This document shows, piece by piece, positions 19,210 through 31,979 of a DNA stretch of 40,922 nucleotides. The stretch covers positions 243-41,164 of the forward strand of contig JAKCWW010001979.1 of NCBI GenBank assembly GCA_026260175.1, written 5' to 3'. Position 1 is the first letter of the stretch. Each line of letters starts with the position of its first letter. Position numbers and translations under genes: made by a program. The notes beneath the pieces were generated by a model. The model did not search any database and was not told the DNA's origin. It worked only from the letters and a program-made list of their open reading frames with translations. The DNA is from Reticulitermes lucifugus. Lineage: Eukaryota > Arthropoda > Insecta > Blattodea > Rhinotermitidae.

Positions 19210-22200
19210 CATTTGCAGAACTGTAAGAGACTTAGCTTCATCATGTCTGTCTGTCCACAAAGAACAACTCATCTCCCACTGGACAGATTTTCATGAAATT
19301 TGATATTGAGTTTTCGAAAATCTGTCAAGAAAATTCAGGTTTCATTAAAATCTGACAACAATAACATGTATTTTACATGAAGACCTATGTAAATTTATGA
19401 TATCTTGCTGAATTATTCTTAGAGCGAGGAATGTTTCAGACAAAAGTTGTAGAGAAAATCAAAACATATATTTTATATTCAATTATTTTTTTTTAAAATC
19501 ATGCCATTTATGAGACAACGTGAAAAATACAGCACAGCCAGACAGGCCACAGATGACAATATAATGCTGCACAGAAATGATGCAATTAACATGCTGGATA
19601 ACTAAGGCAAGAATACAGAAACACACACTCAATATTAAATACCTATTACTTTACCACGGCAATGATGGTTGCACGAAAGCGCCTCAATGTTACATTACAG
19701 ATACATTGCCTATCTTGTTGAATATGTCCCTGAGATATACCTGTTTCATTAGTGAAGCTTTTTTCCTGGTAAGAAGTTTTGAGGATTATGTGCAGTTCTA
19801 CTCCACGTTCTGCATTATTAGGATTTCTGGATTATCAGATGATGGATTAAAGGCATTTTCCGTATTTTTAATTTAATTTACACTTTACTCATGGCCATCA
19901 GGTACATGGCTTTAAGACCTACCTCTGTTATGACCATTTCTTGTTGAATCTCCATAACTTCCCCTTTCCATGTTAACCCACAGCTGTCCACACTCCTCTA
20001 GATGATAAATCATGCAGGGCAGGTAAGAAATAATGACTTGACTGTTGTACAGTCACTTCGGTAATGAGGATGAAACATTATGGGCACAGCAAAAATGCAA
20101 TGCATCTGTACTGTAATGAAGAAATATCAGGTGAATTAATTTTATCCAAGTCATCAACTTACTTTTATTCTTAATGCAATAAAGAGCTGATGTGTTTCTA
20201 ACAGTTTGTACATTACATTAACGTTCACACATCTTACATTTGTGCAACAAGCAGAATTCTTACATGAGTCAAGTTGTATTTAGACTCTGACAAGTCATTC
20301 AAATAATCAGTCTGTCTTCATACATCTAGCACAATAACTACTTGGCTAGAACACTGTGAACTATTACTATCTACATCATCCCAAGTTACTGGTATTTACA
20401 AAATGGACAATAATATTCTTGATGTATTACACAACCCAACAAATTCTGTTGTCAAAATACAATATATCTCTTGTATTCATTTCACCCAGTACCTCAGTAC
20501 AAGTTAGCCAGTCAGCCAGTAAGTTGCAAGTAGGAGAAGAGGATCATTCCTGAAAAGTTCCTTTAGACAGTAGCACTGCCTTGTGCATACTGTTATTATA
20601 ACATGTTTAGAATCTTGGTATAAAAGTGCCTGTCTTTCCAGAACTTTTCTCATCATTGAGGTTAGGCATTTTTTTATTCAGCCTGTTATTAAGAATTCCC
20701 TGTTTAAATTTCAGTGCACTTTATGAGAGTTTGTTTTAATTTACAGTAATAGTACAAGCTCTCTTCACACATTTTGGAGTGTTTTCTTTAAGCTGTAGTG
20801 TAAGAAATGTAACCATGTTGTAAAAATGTTACTTCAACACCTTCATCTGAAAATGCATCTTCAGATTCGTACTGATTAAAATACTGTATGAATTTTGTAA
20901 CATGTAGGTAACACTAAATTATATATTTCAAAATTTGTTGAGTAAGTGTAAACCTTTATAGTAACATACAGTAGTATAAATAAGTTAGTTTCTGATAATC
21001 TGAGAACTTGACAGTAGAATACAATAGTACCATTTACATACACCGTATAGCACACAGTAACTGTGCTGCACATAAATTCACGACATGTATATGTACAAGT
21101 AACAACAAGAAATACATGCAGTGCCATTATTTTGAGTAAATGAGAAACTTTCTCAAAAAAGGCACTGCTTTTTGAGCAACAACAAATTAGTAAACTCGTA
21201 AAAATATCTAGTCAATGAGAGTTCAAGATATAAGAAATGCATTAGCAAACTGGTCATGGAATGGTCAAGCTTTTAGAACTCATTACGCCTTGTTATGTTA
21301 CTGGAAATTAAGACAATGATATTGTTTGTATATTAAAACACATTTACCATAAAATCTTTTACATTACTTTATATGGATTGTGAGTCCGTGTTACAATTGA
21401 AAACGTTATGTTTGTCACAACTATTTCATCATTTCCCATGCTATAACATGGTAAATTTATGGATGGGATAATTTATTCAGTTATGTGGAACTCAATGATA
21501 CATGTCCAAGATTTTGGAGTCCTTATTATTCCAGATATGCATAGATGATGATTCGAAATGTTTCCACTTTCATATATTTCTACAAGACACTGTTACTTTG
21601 AAACAACATATTTTGTTACTCTGTCAGCGAGATACAAATTTCACATTTAACGAAATGGCACCTGTTATAATTCTAATGAAATGAAGCGCTTCGTCCTAAG
21701 TATTTTTATAATAATTCTGAAATTTGTTTATTTATCTACACCACTGTAGTGTCTGCTAATGCTACATACTTAACACATTTTGACTTGCAGTTCTATTTTT
21801 CAATGTGTTAGTTCACACTAGGGGACATTTGCATCCCTACATCTGAACATCTTTGAACATGTCCTGGTGATCATGAGTGAATATACTGGACACTAATATC
21901 TTTTATGAAGCAATAAAATACATATATGAAGTCTTTAAATAACAAAAATAATTATTTAATATATATATACAGTATATATATAAAATTCAGTATTGTAGTT
22001 GAAAAGAGTGGAATATTCCAAAGAGAAAAAAAAGATATCTATTATTTACATCTGTAAGTGTGTGATATTGGCAAAACTTTCTGCCAGATGGGTGGGCCAA
22101 TTGCAGTCTTGCTCAAATATTTTTTTTATAATTTTTACAATTTTAAGCAATTTGTTAACTGCTACTCTTCAAATTACTGTTCTTTCAATTTTAAAACATG

Positions 22201-23200
22201 GTTCATGCAATGAAATCCATGGGAATTAATTGCTTAGTCTCATTATTGTGTCTGTATTGGATGGGAAATATTTTAATGGCATTTTGAAAGCAGTTTCTGT
22301 TGGAATACTGCAATATGTTAAACAATAATTTACCTATGCCTGTACAGAATGTACATATTTTAAAAATTTACATAAAATAAAATAGAATTCATAGTACACA
22401 AACATCCAATTAACAGTTCTTATTCTGACATCTCACAATATATGTACAAAAAATATATATATACACAACTGTTACAGTTGCACTACTTACAGCTATATTT
22501 AAAATAATCTTTGACCAATCTAAGGAGTGTAGTTGCTGCAGCTGGTTAGAACACTGTTCAAATTATACTAAATGTTATATAAATAATAATAAAATTCTCC
22601 TTTTTCAGCAGTAGCATGTCAATAACAACATACAGTATGTACATATATGAGTATATATATATATATATATGAAGTTCAGTAATATTTGTAATATAGAAAT
22701 ATTTGAAAAATTTATATACAACCTACATGATGGGCATTTACACCATCCGGTTTATTTCTTGAATCAGCCCACATTACATGTCATTGGGTGATCACACATG
22801 ATGCCATTCCATTCTTAATTTTAGTATGACATAAAAAATAGGGAGTTAAGTGGAATGTTTTTGAGATTTTCCATTATTCACTGTAGAGACCCATTTGTGG
22901 TCAAAAGATAGACTACACGCTATTCCAAAATGTGCATTCCAACCTTGTAGTTGATTTTATAATAGTTTTTGATATGACTGAACAATTAAAGCCACAGAAC
23001 AACTTCAGCCTCTTTACCTGCACTGGAACAGTTCTGAAACGACATGCACATGGAAATTTCAGGTTAATGGTTTCACTTCAGAATTTATTGTTTTATGCCA
23101 ACAGCATTTTTAAGTGGCCAGGGTTGACTAACTCAGTTACTGTAAAATACGTGGTCACACTTATCAATCTCAATTTTCAAACATGAAGTTGTAAATGTGC
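19210..23200. other. intergenic, AT-rich, nothing recognised as a gene
   Basis: About 4 kb with no ORF that resembles a known protein. It holds AT microsatellites at about 21958-21983, 22452-22464 and 22650-22670. Confidence 0.5.
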
Positions 23201-23209
23201 ATGCTATGA

Positions 23210-23480
23210 AGTCCTATGGAGAAGTGGAGGTATAGCTGCACGCGTTCTTAATGTTGGCTCTAGATGGAGGTGAGTGGTTGGCTTTATGCTCTCGCAACTT
23301 TTTACCCTTAGGGAATGAACACAAAGTACCCATTTAATTTGAGGCTGGGTGGTCACCAGAGCTGGTCAGGACATTTTGGAGGAGAGGAAAATGCCTTGCC
23401 TATGTCAGGACTGAACCAAGATTTCTTGGTCGTTGAACCTGTAGCCTAGTTACTACAATTACTGAGCTATCCTGGCTCTT
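23210..23480 (-). mobile_element. SINE family 1, degraded copy
   Basis: In reverse it retains GAGAAGTGGAGGTATAGCTG, GAGGCTGGGTGGTCACCAGA, a decayed B-box region near 23412-23425 and a decayed head near 23450-23475. It lies head-to-head with the next, opposite copy. Confidence 0.7.
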
Positions 23481-23514
23481 TGTACCATTTATTCAAGGTT
23501 ATCTGATGGTTTAG

Positions 23515-23811
23515 GCCATTTCAGTCGGGATAGCGTAATCGGTATAGTGACTCACTACGCACTGGACGGTCTGGGGATCGAATCCCGGTGGAGGTGAGAT
23601 TTTCTGCACCTGTCCAGACTGGCCCTGGGGCCCACCCAGCCTCCTGTGCAATGCGATCTCTGTCTCTTTCCTGTGAGTAAAGCGGCCAGGGTGTGGCGTT
23701 GACCATCCACCCCAATCTAGCGCCAAGGTTAAAAAAAGAGTAGAACTATACTTCTACTCCCCCTCTGAACCTGCATGGCCAGTTCCAGGGTGAAATCTAC
23801 CTTTACCTTTG
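23515..23811 (+). mobile_element. SINE family 1, best-preserved copy
   Basis: A box TAGCGTAATCGG is at 23531-23542 and B box GGATCGAATCC at 23575-23585. These are the two internal RNA polymerase III promoter elements of a tRNA-derived head. The body contains GGCCCTGGGGCCCACCCAGC, and the tail is CTACCTTTACCTTT. Possible imperfect target-site duplications are GGCCATTTCAG at 23514-23524 and GGCCCTTTTCAG at 23812-23823. Confidence 0.88.
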
Positions 23812-24429
23812 GGCCCTTTTCAGGGTACTGCATTTTAGCAAAAATTTGAGTATCCTAACAAGCTGGCACCCAAGAAGGGAAGCAAAATATTGGACACTAA
23901 TCCACCCAAGTCCAGGATCAAGGAGTGTATGTGAAATAACGAAGATGCTGCACCTTTCTTTCACCAGTACTGTCATACGGAGAGCCAGGTGACTCAGACC
24001 AGTCCTCTGCAATAAGAAACTGACAACCAGCAGCTTCAGCTCTACCATTTGTACAAATGAAACGAGTCCATCTAATAAACACACACAACACCCAAAGTTG
24101 TGAAATTTAATCTGTACCACTCCCAACATATATGGGATAGCCACAGTTGTTCAAGTAATATGCGAGTATTGTAGTAGAGTTTCTCGGCGTGATTCAAGTG
24201 CTCCTTTCAATTATGAAAGTAAATTTGGATTTCTTAAATGGAGTGGTATTTACTTCTAAATTTTTAGCTACTAAGTACTGTGACAGTGACAATGAAAGCA
24301 ACCATATCCCTGACGGAGGAGGGATATTTCTCCTTGTTCAGTGTATCTGCTACATGTATACATTATTATTCAAACTCACTTTCACACATAATGGCCTAAA
24401 CCTTCATTCATGAAAAGGTAAAACTGTCT

Positions 24430-24655
24430 CTGTGCCTGAGCAACATGTCCTGAAGGTGTATAGAGGGATGGACATAAAGCTCAATACATTCTTAACTTCA
24501 ACGCTCGATGGGGTGGTCAGTTTCACACTCCAGTCACTTAGGGTCATCTGAAACCCACTGAATACGAGGATGGGCAGTTCCCAGAGTTGATCTGGATGTG
24601 ATGGTGAAGAGAAATGTCCCTCACTTCATGGGAATCAAATCCCACACTTCCAGGC
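24430..24655 (-). mobile_element. SINE family 1, degraded copy
   Basis: In reverse it shows the family 1 order: TATAGAGGGATGGACATAAA, CTCGATGGGGTGGTCAGTTT, and a relic B box GGAATCAAATCCCAC near 24630. Strongly diverged. Confidence 0.6.
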
Positions 24656-25075
24656 CATAAACACATATTATTTGATTATTTACCAGTTATGGACACATTC
24701 GTTTCCCTGTGTTATAAGAGATATCACGTAACTCCAAATAACTGTGGTTGCCCAAACAGTGTTATCAGGTAACACTGAATATGGTAGAAAGATCAGTTAT
24801 GTTTTGTTACCTGATTATAAACATATGTTTCCATAAGACAACAGTTCTAGCCAGGACACCAGATTATATGGAATTACTTATCAAAGAAACTACTGAATTC
24901 ATTTTAATTCAGGATTGAATATGAACCACAGAACTGTAAAAAGCATTTGCATGAAAGATTTGAGGTGTCCACAGCAGTTAACTTATCTTCTGTGGTGTGA
25001 CATGTAGTCTGATAGACGTTTACTAACTTTCAAAGGAACAAGCTGTCTCCATCCCACATGGCTTATTCATTTGCC

Positions 25076-25160
25076 CTGATGATGATGTAGCAGGTTCCTC
25101 TGCAATATCAGTAACCATCTACCAGACTGTGCAGTGCCACATCTCAGACAACAGTATCCA
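25076..25160 (+). repeat. dispersed CTGAAGATG-core repeat, copy 1
   Basis: CCTGATGATGATGTAGCAGG is followed by TTCCTCTGCAATATCAGTAA and ACCATCTACCAGACTGTGC. It aligns with copy 2 at 25259-25345. Confidence 0.6.
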
Positions 25161-25258
25161 CTTTGTGATATTTGTAATGTATAACTGGTATGATATAAAC
25201 ACATAACTAGTCCTCTTGGGTATGTATCTATGGAGTCAATGCTTCTTGGACTGCTTAG

Positions 25259-25345
25259 ATCCTGAAGATGAGGCAGCAAGCTCCTCAGAAACATTGGCAA
25301 CTATTTACCAATTAACATGGCGTCATATCCCAGAAGGCTTTAATC
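25259..25345 (+). repeat. dispersed CTGAAGATG-core repeat, copy 2
   Basis: CCTGAAGATGAGGCAGCAAG, then CTCCTCAGAAACATTGGCAA and a segment ending in ATCCCAGAAGGC. It has the same order as copy 1 and as the arms near 4.4 and 5.6 kb. Confidence 0.6.
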
Positions 25346-28300
25346 TTCAGCAACACTATGTCACAATCCCAAATCTTGCATGTAACTAGTTTATGCTGGT
25401 GTTATGACCAGTTAATGATTCACTTCTACCTATAAGTAATATACAATAATTTTTATAATAATGGATGTTTGCTGTATGTATGTGCATGCCCTAAATTGAT
25501 ATGTTAAAGTAATTTGTCATTTATAGTACAGTCATTACACAAACATTGAATACTACTGTAATAACTTATAAAGATATTTTATCAAGGCCACATATAACAT
25601 GATGATGGAAGCAGAGGAAGCTGACAAAACATCCAACTTTATTTAAATGTGAGGCAGCTCACAGACTACATTTAACAAAGCAGGTATATAGTCAGTGGTA
25701 GCAGACATACACTGAAAGATCAACAATATCCATACCGGGGAATTAACATTTTTTGTATTCGAGCCAATTTAAGTTATACGAAGCATTTTCTCTCAGTTCC
25801 TGTCTCAAGAACTTAATATCTCCTGTATCAGAAAACTTTGAACACGTCTTCTTTTACAAATGACATACTACTCTGCTGAAAAGGACATTCTATGACCAAC
25901 AAGAGCTTCATATGCAAAAGTTGGGGAGGATATATTACAAGTTTAAGGTAAGAGGTTCTAATGGCAGTGTGTGTCCAGGTTACATTCTTCTGCATTGTGA
26001 CACCATGTAGTCTTGCATGCAGATATGATCGTTTCACATTGGCTCTGTTAGTCTGAGTGACCACCTCCCATACAACCTCCTGTATAACATGGTAACCTCA
26101 TCATGTTACTCAATTCAACATGTGTTCCATAACATCGATAGCTACAAATAAGATGACATGAGGTCACAACACAAAAGACCATAATCTGAATGTACATATT
26201 ACTCTTGTATTAAAGGATGTATGCCTTGAGCATGTGTTTAACGATGGTATTTTGACAGAGGCTTACTAAATATTGTACTACAAGGCCTACTCGAAAATTA
26301 ATTTCCAGACATAATCTCCTGTTCATACAATTTTGATATAATTATAAAATTTAATATACATAACAACAGCTCTTCTTTTGATACAAAAATACACAGTTAT
26401 GAAACATCTGTTTCACATCAGAATAATGCAGTAGCATGTTATTAACTGCAGATAATACTCAGGTATTTTGAGACAGCAGGTGACTTGATATGTGATTTGG
26501 TAACAACTTGAAACGAAGTTGGTGTGGACTGTTTTAATCCTCTGAAGCCTCAAGATAGTGTGTGAGAGAGAATTAAGGAGACACACAAAGCTGATGTCCA
26601 GATATCCCACATTCCTCATTTTCCCTCCCTACATTTGTGATCCAAACATTTCAACATTTAACGACCACTTCTACCTAAAGTTTGTCCAAATAATACTTAA
26701 CCTTTCAAGGCCCAATGATGACTGAATTCATTACTAAATGTAACACCAAGATGCCCAGTGTTGACTAAGTTGCCAAAAACATGCACTAGTACCAATGGTC
26801 TTGGCTTTTGACCCTGGGCCACTGGGGTGTACTGACAATTTAAAACTTAGTCCTTAAAATGTCAAAAATTCAGTTATTACCTCACATGAAACACAAATTC
26901 ATATTTGTTACAAAGACAATTGTTTAATGCTGTTTAGGGGAATAATTTCTGTTTATTCACGAGAAACGTATGAATTACATAGACTCTGGAGAAAATGTAG
27001 ATGGTATGAAATGGGTCACTGTAAGTTAAAGTATATGTTATAACTAGACCTGTCAGCCCAGGTGTGCAGAAGACTTATTCGCAAATTAGTTGCCATGGGA
27101 GGGATGTAGGCATGCATACAAACGTGCACACAATTTATTAGTGTCTGTCTTAGATGGGTGTTACAAGAAACATGACACATGGCAGCCCCTAAATCACCAT
27201 CAGGCGGTCATGTACACCTACAGTATACGTAAGATAGTTATATCTAAAATGGACACGCCATTAACTCTTACACCATTATTTAAAAATTGAAAAAAGAAAT
27301 ATAAAATTTTCCATTCCACAATGGTTGTTCTGATGGCAATGAATATTTTCATTCTGGATGTTAGGGAAATATACTGAGTATTAAAGTAATGGATTGCAGT
27401 ACAAGAACATCCATTTCTAAGAAAGTAAAGAGGAGGACATGGAAATCCAAAATATATTTTTATATATGTTTTGGTTGCTCAATGTTTATCTGTAGTTAGT
27501 AAAAATTAAAATAATTTATATTCATTGGTTAACAAATTTAGGCTCAGTTCTCCACTTGGACAAATATTCTACTTGCCAAACCTTTCTCCATGCAAGAAAC
27601 TGCACATTCATACACTACTGTGATTGTTCCTCAGCTTGCTTACCATCATGTGACATACATGACATTCAAAACACTGCCCCTTATATTTTATAATATATAT
27701 ATATATACAATATACCCTTTACTGCCCAAAATCTGTGGAGAAAAAACAATTGTAGTGAATATTAACAAATAAATTCAAAAACTTTCCATTCATCAGTCTT
27801 GATTTTACACATGAGCAGACAAGTGCGTCTGTTGAGCCTGTATATATTTACTTATTTATTTGCTTCGTAACTGTAATAGCCCCAGTGCAAGAATATTTGA
27901 TTTAAAATCTGGTACATTATAGTACCAATAAAATTTAAAGTAATGAAATCTTGAATCTAAATATGACTTTTGTCTAGAGGGTTTTCAGAAAAATACTGCA
28001 ACAGAACTTGAAATGGAGAAAATCAGTTAACAGTTTTCCTTCCAACAACATAAAATATATCATGCTATTTAATATCACTTGTATATACCATGCAAGGGAA
28101 CTTTGGCTTTGCACAACATTGGTTTACTCTCTGCACTCCATGCCAAATAGTGTTTTATCACCTGTGCAAGTCAATAAATTAGTGAATTACACTAAATACT
28201 TTAGTGGAGTATCCCTTCATAGCTTATGAAGACTCTTTTTGTGAAGAAAAGTGAATATAATATGCTGCCAGTAGCTTAACCAATTCTGTAAGTGTACTTT

Positions 28301-31170
28301 GAATGAGCACACTCTCAGTCTGATTACAACAGTGACCCACCTTTAAAGCATAAATGCCTAGCACATAAGTACAAAGCCGTCCCAGTATGTAACTGGAAAA
28401 TATCAGTTTCCTCTCAGTTCTGTAATATTTCTGTATTTGTGCCACTGTGTCAGTTCTTACACACTTTAAACATATAATGACGTGTAACTGATCAGGCAAA
28501 CGTGTACATGTATGAGCACAAATACTAATTCACAGTGAAGAAATACATACAGCTATCAGTGCTGATAATGAGGAAGATATTTATAACATTGCTGCCAGGT
28601 AACTGACATTGATATGCACTTACAATTAAATGACAAGCAGGTTTCTCATACAGGTCAAATGTTATTAGTAAGAAACAATGTTTTTATGATGGTATTTAGT
28701 AAGACATAGCAACTTCAAAGATACATTAACTCTCTACCGAGACAGACAGTATGTAGCCTGGCAGGTCAGCTGCTGGAGGCGGAGTGTATTCACATTTCTT
28801 CACTGAAAGTTCTCCATGCAACATGGGGAAATAATTTGGCTTCGATTTTAATAATTTTGTTTTCAGTATTCATATACTAAATACATAAATGATAAATCTT
28901 GCTTTCATTTCACACACTTGTACACTTTTTAATTTATAATTATTTCTATGACATGCTAAAAATGTGTGTATTTTGCTGTTTGGTTTAATGTAATGTAAAT
29001 AGTACATGATATGAATGTCAGATTCACAAGACTCACATGCAATGTTTATTAATTGGTATTTGGTATTGTCGAAACTAACTTGGCGATGATAATGTAACCT
29101 ACAAATGGTGATACCATAACATAAAATACTTCATACCACATGGCCATTAGAGGACTTATTGATTGAAACCAGTCATATTCTGAGTAGGATATAATTTAAA
29201 CACTATCAAAGGCCCACAATTTCTTCATCTATAACATTATATAAAAAAACCTTCACATTTTACTTCCAAATACTGAATAATCATCAGTGACGCATTTTGC
29301 CAAGGGCTGTATCACCAGGGGAGCATTTTACACAAGTAATCCATTTGTGAAATATATTTCTGATGATGATTCAGTATTTGGAATTGAAAGTAACAATATT
29401 GTATGCCGTTGATGGTGTTCAAATTATGTTCAATTGAGTTACGGAGGCACTCGGCAAAATAAATACAATTAGAATGCCAGTCATATTCTGTTTCCTTCTT
29501 CTGCCCACAAAAGATTAGGTTCAAGCCTATTCTAACCTCACAGACATGCTTCGAATTGTCCTCCAATTTTTTCTTTCTGAATGCTGGAACAGCATTAATT
29601 ATTTGCCACAAAACAGGAGTTGGACTCCCACTTGACTCCCTTACATTTAGCACTACACAGCACAACTTCTTATTTCAAAGTGAACCAAGTACGTTTATAG
29701 GTTGTTATGAAATAGTTTACAATTCATATACAGTACAGTTGGATATCAAGAACTAACTTTGCAGGACATGATGAAAATGCTAACAACCTTCTTCGACACA
29801 AAATCATCTTGGACTATAGTATTGATCATCACTCATACCTTTATAAACGGTAAAATATATGGACGATTGCTTCATACTTAAAAGTTATGAAGTTTTATCT
29901 CTGCAAAAAGTAATTTTTATACATCTGTATATAATCCAGATTTAATTATATATCTGACATTTGCAAAACTGTCATTTTTAAACATTAATAAATGTAACAC
30001 ATTCATTTCTACAGTCTCCATTTCATTCTACAAAATATGTAGTATAACTCTGTTCTCAACAATACTAGCACCACCTTAAAACTCAATTCCTTAAGTATAC
30101 AATTTATACATAAAAATAGTTATTAAAACAAGTCTTCTATGAAGAATACATTGGACTTCACTGTTCTTGAAACATGCTATTAAAATCCTTCCACTTCAGC
30201 AAACTGTTAAATCTCATTTCATGAAATGACACAAAGATAAAACACCAATTAAATAACCATCTTCCTTTTGAAGTTACAATGATAAGTGACTCATACTTAA
30301 TAACCCTAAGACATTTTCACACTTCTTGTTTATCCACGCATTATTACAATGCACACCAAGAAATAACATTCACAGAAGTATGTGTCAAGGCTTCAACTTT
30401 TTACTGCAGGAAAGAAGTGGTAAGATCAAATCCAAAAAAGGAGTACTATTTACAAATTGGGCTAGCAACAGAGTCAAGTTCTGTTATAATTACAATTTAC
30501 AGGAATATGTGTTGTTGAATATAATTGTCATCCAAGATTTCAAAAGAATATACCAGTAATCTTGCTGTTAATTATGAATAAATATGAGTGTTGAATGTGT
30601 TTTAATTGGGGCCTTCATGGTTATGCAATTACATATCTACACTCCACTCAGTTGCATGACATGCTTTCTTGGTCATGACACACTTTTACCAGTCTTAGAA
30701 CCTCAAAGTGTCAGATTATATATGATTTGAGATTCTCATGGCAGTGACTATGAAGATCACTGTAAGCTTTTGTTCTGCTCTGTATGTCTTATTCTTCTAT
30801 TCTGAAGTTGGAAGCAAAATATGTCCCTCCAAAATATTGGAAAATAATTTATCATATTGCATCACAGGAGATGGTAATCTTCATATCACCTGTAACTAAC
30901 TAATGAACCAATTAACCAACCAAAAAAATTCATACAGCAAAATCATTCCTGAAAATTTAATAATCTACCAGTCAAGAAATTTTCTGCATTCTGTGGAACC
31001 TAAACGTCCATTACTATGTTCACAATGTCCTGCTACTTGTCCTCTGAAAATGTATTTGTACATATTTAAATTGTTATATGATGTGTAGTATTTTGGCTAT
31101 TGTTTAACTGGACATGTCCAACTGTTGCTATGTAACAGTTATGGATGCTAAAATAAATTGAAAATACCGA

Positions 31171-31215
31171 GTGTGTGTGTATGTGTGTGGGCGCACGCGC
31201 GCATGCATGCGTGCC
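31171..31215. repeat. alternating purine-pyrimidine microsatellite
   Basis: GTGTGTGTGTATGTGTGTG is followed by GGCGCACGCGCGCATGCATG. It is almost strictly alternating purine and pyrimidine for about 45 bp, and so prone to form Z-DNA. Confidence 0.9.
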
Positions 31216-31461
31216 ACTGAGTGTGGTCAGATGCAACAATCACCCTCTACAGCTACAATGAATAGGTAGAAGAGGCTGAAATAAAATAGTAGAATTTTAT
31301 TTTTAGAAGATTTTATAGAGTAGTTTCCTAACTTTAAGATTCTTTCCTTGAGTGTAGACTTCTATTATGATTTCATGTTGTATTCGCCGTGCATCTTGTT
31401 AACTAATTAAAAGTTTTATTAGACCAACATGTGCACTATATTCTTATAACCAAGTCAATCA

Positions 31462-31503
31462 CCCCTACATATGTTTCGGCCTATAACAGGCCATCTTCAG
31501 GGG
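31462..31503 (-). ncRNA. hammerhead-ribozyme-like motif (speculative)
   Basis: On the minus strand: CCC, CTGAAGA (core with the tolerated A at position 7), one extra T, the hairpin GGCCT-GTTAT-AGGCC, GAA, AC-ATAT-GT as a short stem III, A as the cleavage-site base, then GGG pairing with CCC. All three stems can be drawn. The bulged T is a departure from known hammerheads. Confidence 0.35.
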
Positions 31504-31774
31504 TCAAAGTTTTTTAACATAGACTTTACATCTGTTGTTCAATTTTAAAAAAGTTAGTACATCCACATAAAAGTAAAATNNNNCTTAGTTCCCAATGGAT
31601 TTAGGTATTATTTCTTTCAGCTGTAAAATCCTAGGGAATGTGTTTACATAAAATGTTAAAATTACATATCTGTTGTTATATATAAATTAGAGGCAGTCCG
31701 GTCTTGTATGCAGTTATCACAAGGATGTTGAAGTTTTGCTGTGTTATGTTGTTACGAGTTGTGCGTTGTGTACT

Positions 31775-31822
31775 GCACCGGCTGGTTGCATTGTGACTAG
31801 CCACAACATAACCAGTCGGTGC
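31775..31822. repeat. hairpin with 13-bp outer arms
   Basis: GCACCGGCTGGTT (31775-31787) and AACCAGTCGGTGC (31810-31822) pair with one G-T mismatch. Inside, TTGTG and CACAA pair again. It lies 45 bp upstream of the small acidic ORF. Confidence 0.85.
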
Positions 31823-31866
31823 TATTTATGAGTTGCATTCTTTGGACCATATTCACAGTTCAGGCA

Positions 31867-31977
31867 ATGGATAGGTCTGATGAAAATATGTCATGGAATG
31901 ACAGTGAAGAGTTTGGGAACATTAGCAGCGAGTGCGAGGAAGATGAAGGCAATGAGTCTGAAATGTACACTCCATGA
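31867..31977 (+). other. small acidic ORF (36 aa), possibly the start of a transposon gene
   Basis: It encodes MDRSDENMSWNDSEEFGNIS then SECEEDEGNESEMYTP and stops at TGA. It is rich in Asp, Glu and Ser. Such acidic N-termini occur in piggyBac-like transposases, but no catalytic domain follows, so this is only a suggestion. The frame after the stop shows no long continuation. Confidence 0.3.
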
Positions 31978-31979
31978 AC

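Larger units (their letters stand above)
24660..31160. other. intergenic, AT-rich, old repeats only
   Basis: It contains two diverged copies of the CTGAAGATG-core repeat (25076-25160 and 25259-25345), an AT microsatellite at 27691-27709, and many short chance ORFs. I find no exon-like segment with protein similarity. Confidence 0.5.

Noticed and set aside
25828..26064. 78-residue minus-strand ORF
   Set aside because: It has no recognisable domain. The peptide resembles repeat-derived peptides that I remember from other insect assemblies, and there is no splice context.
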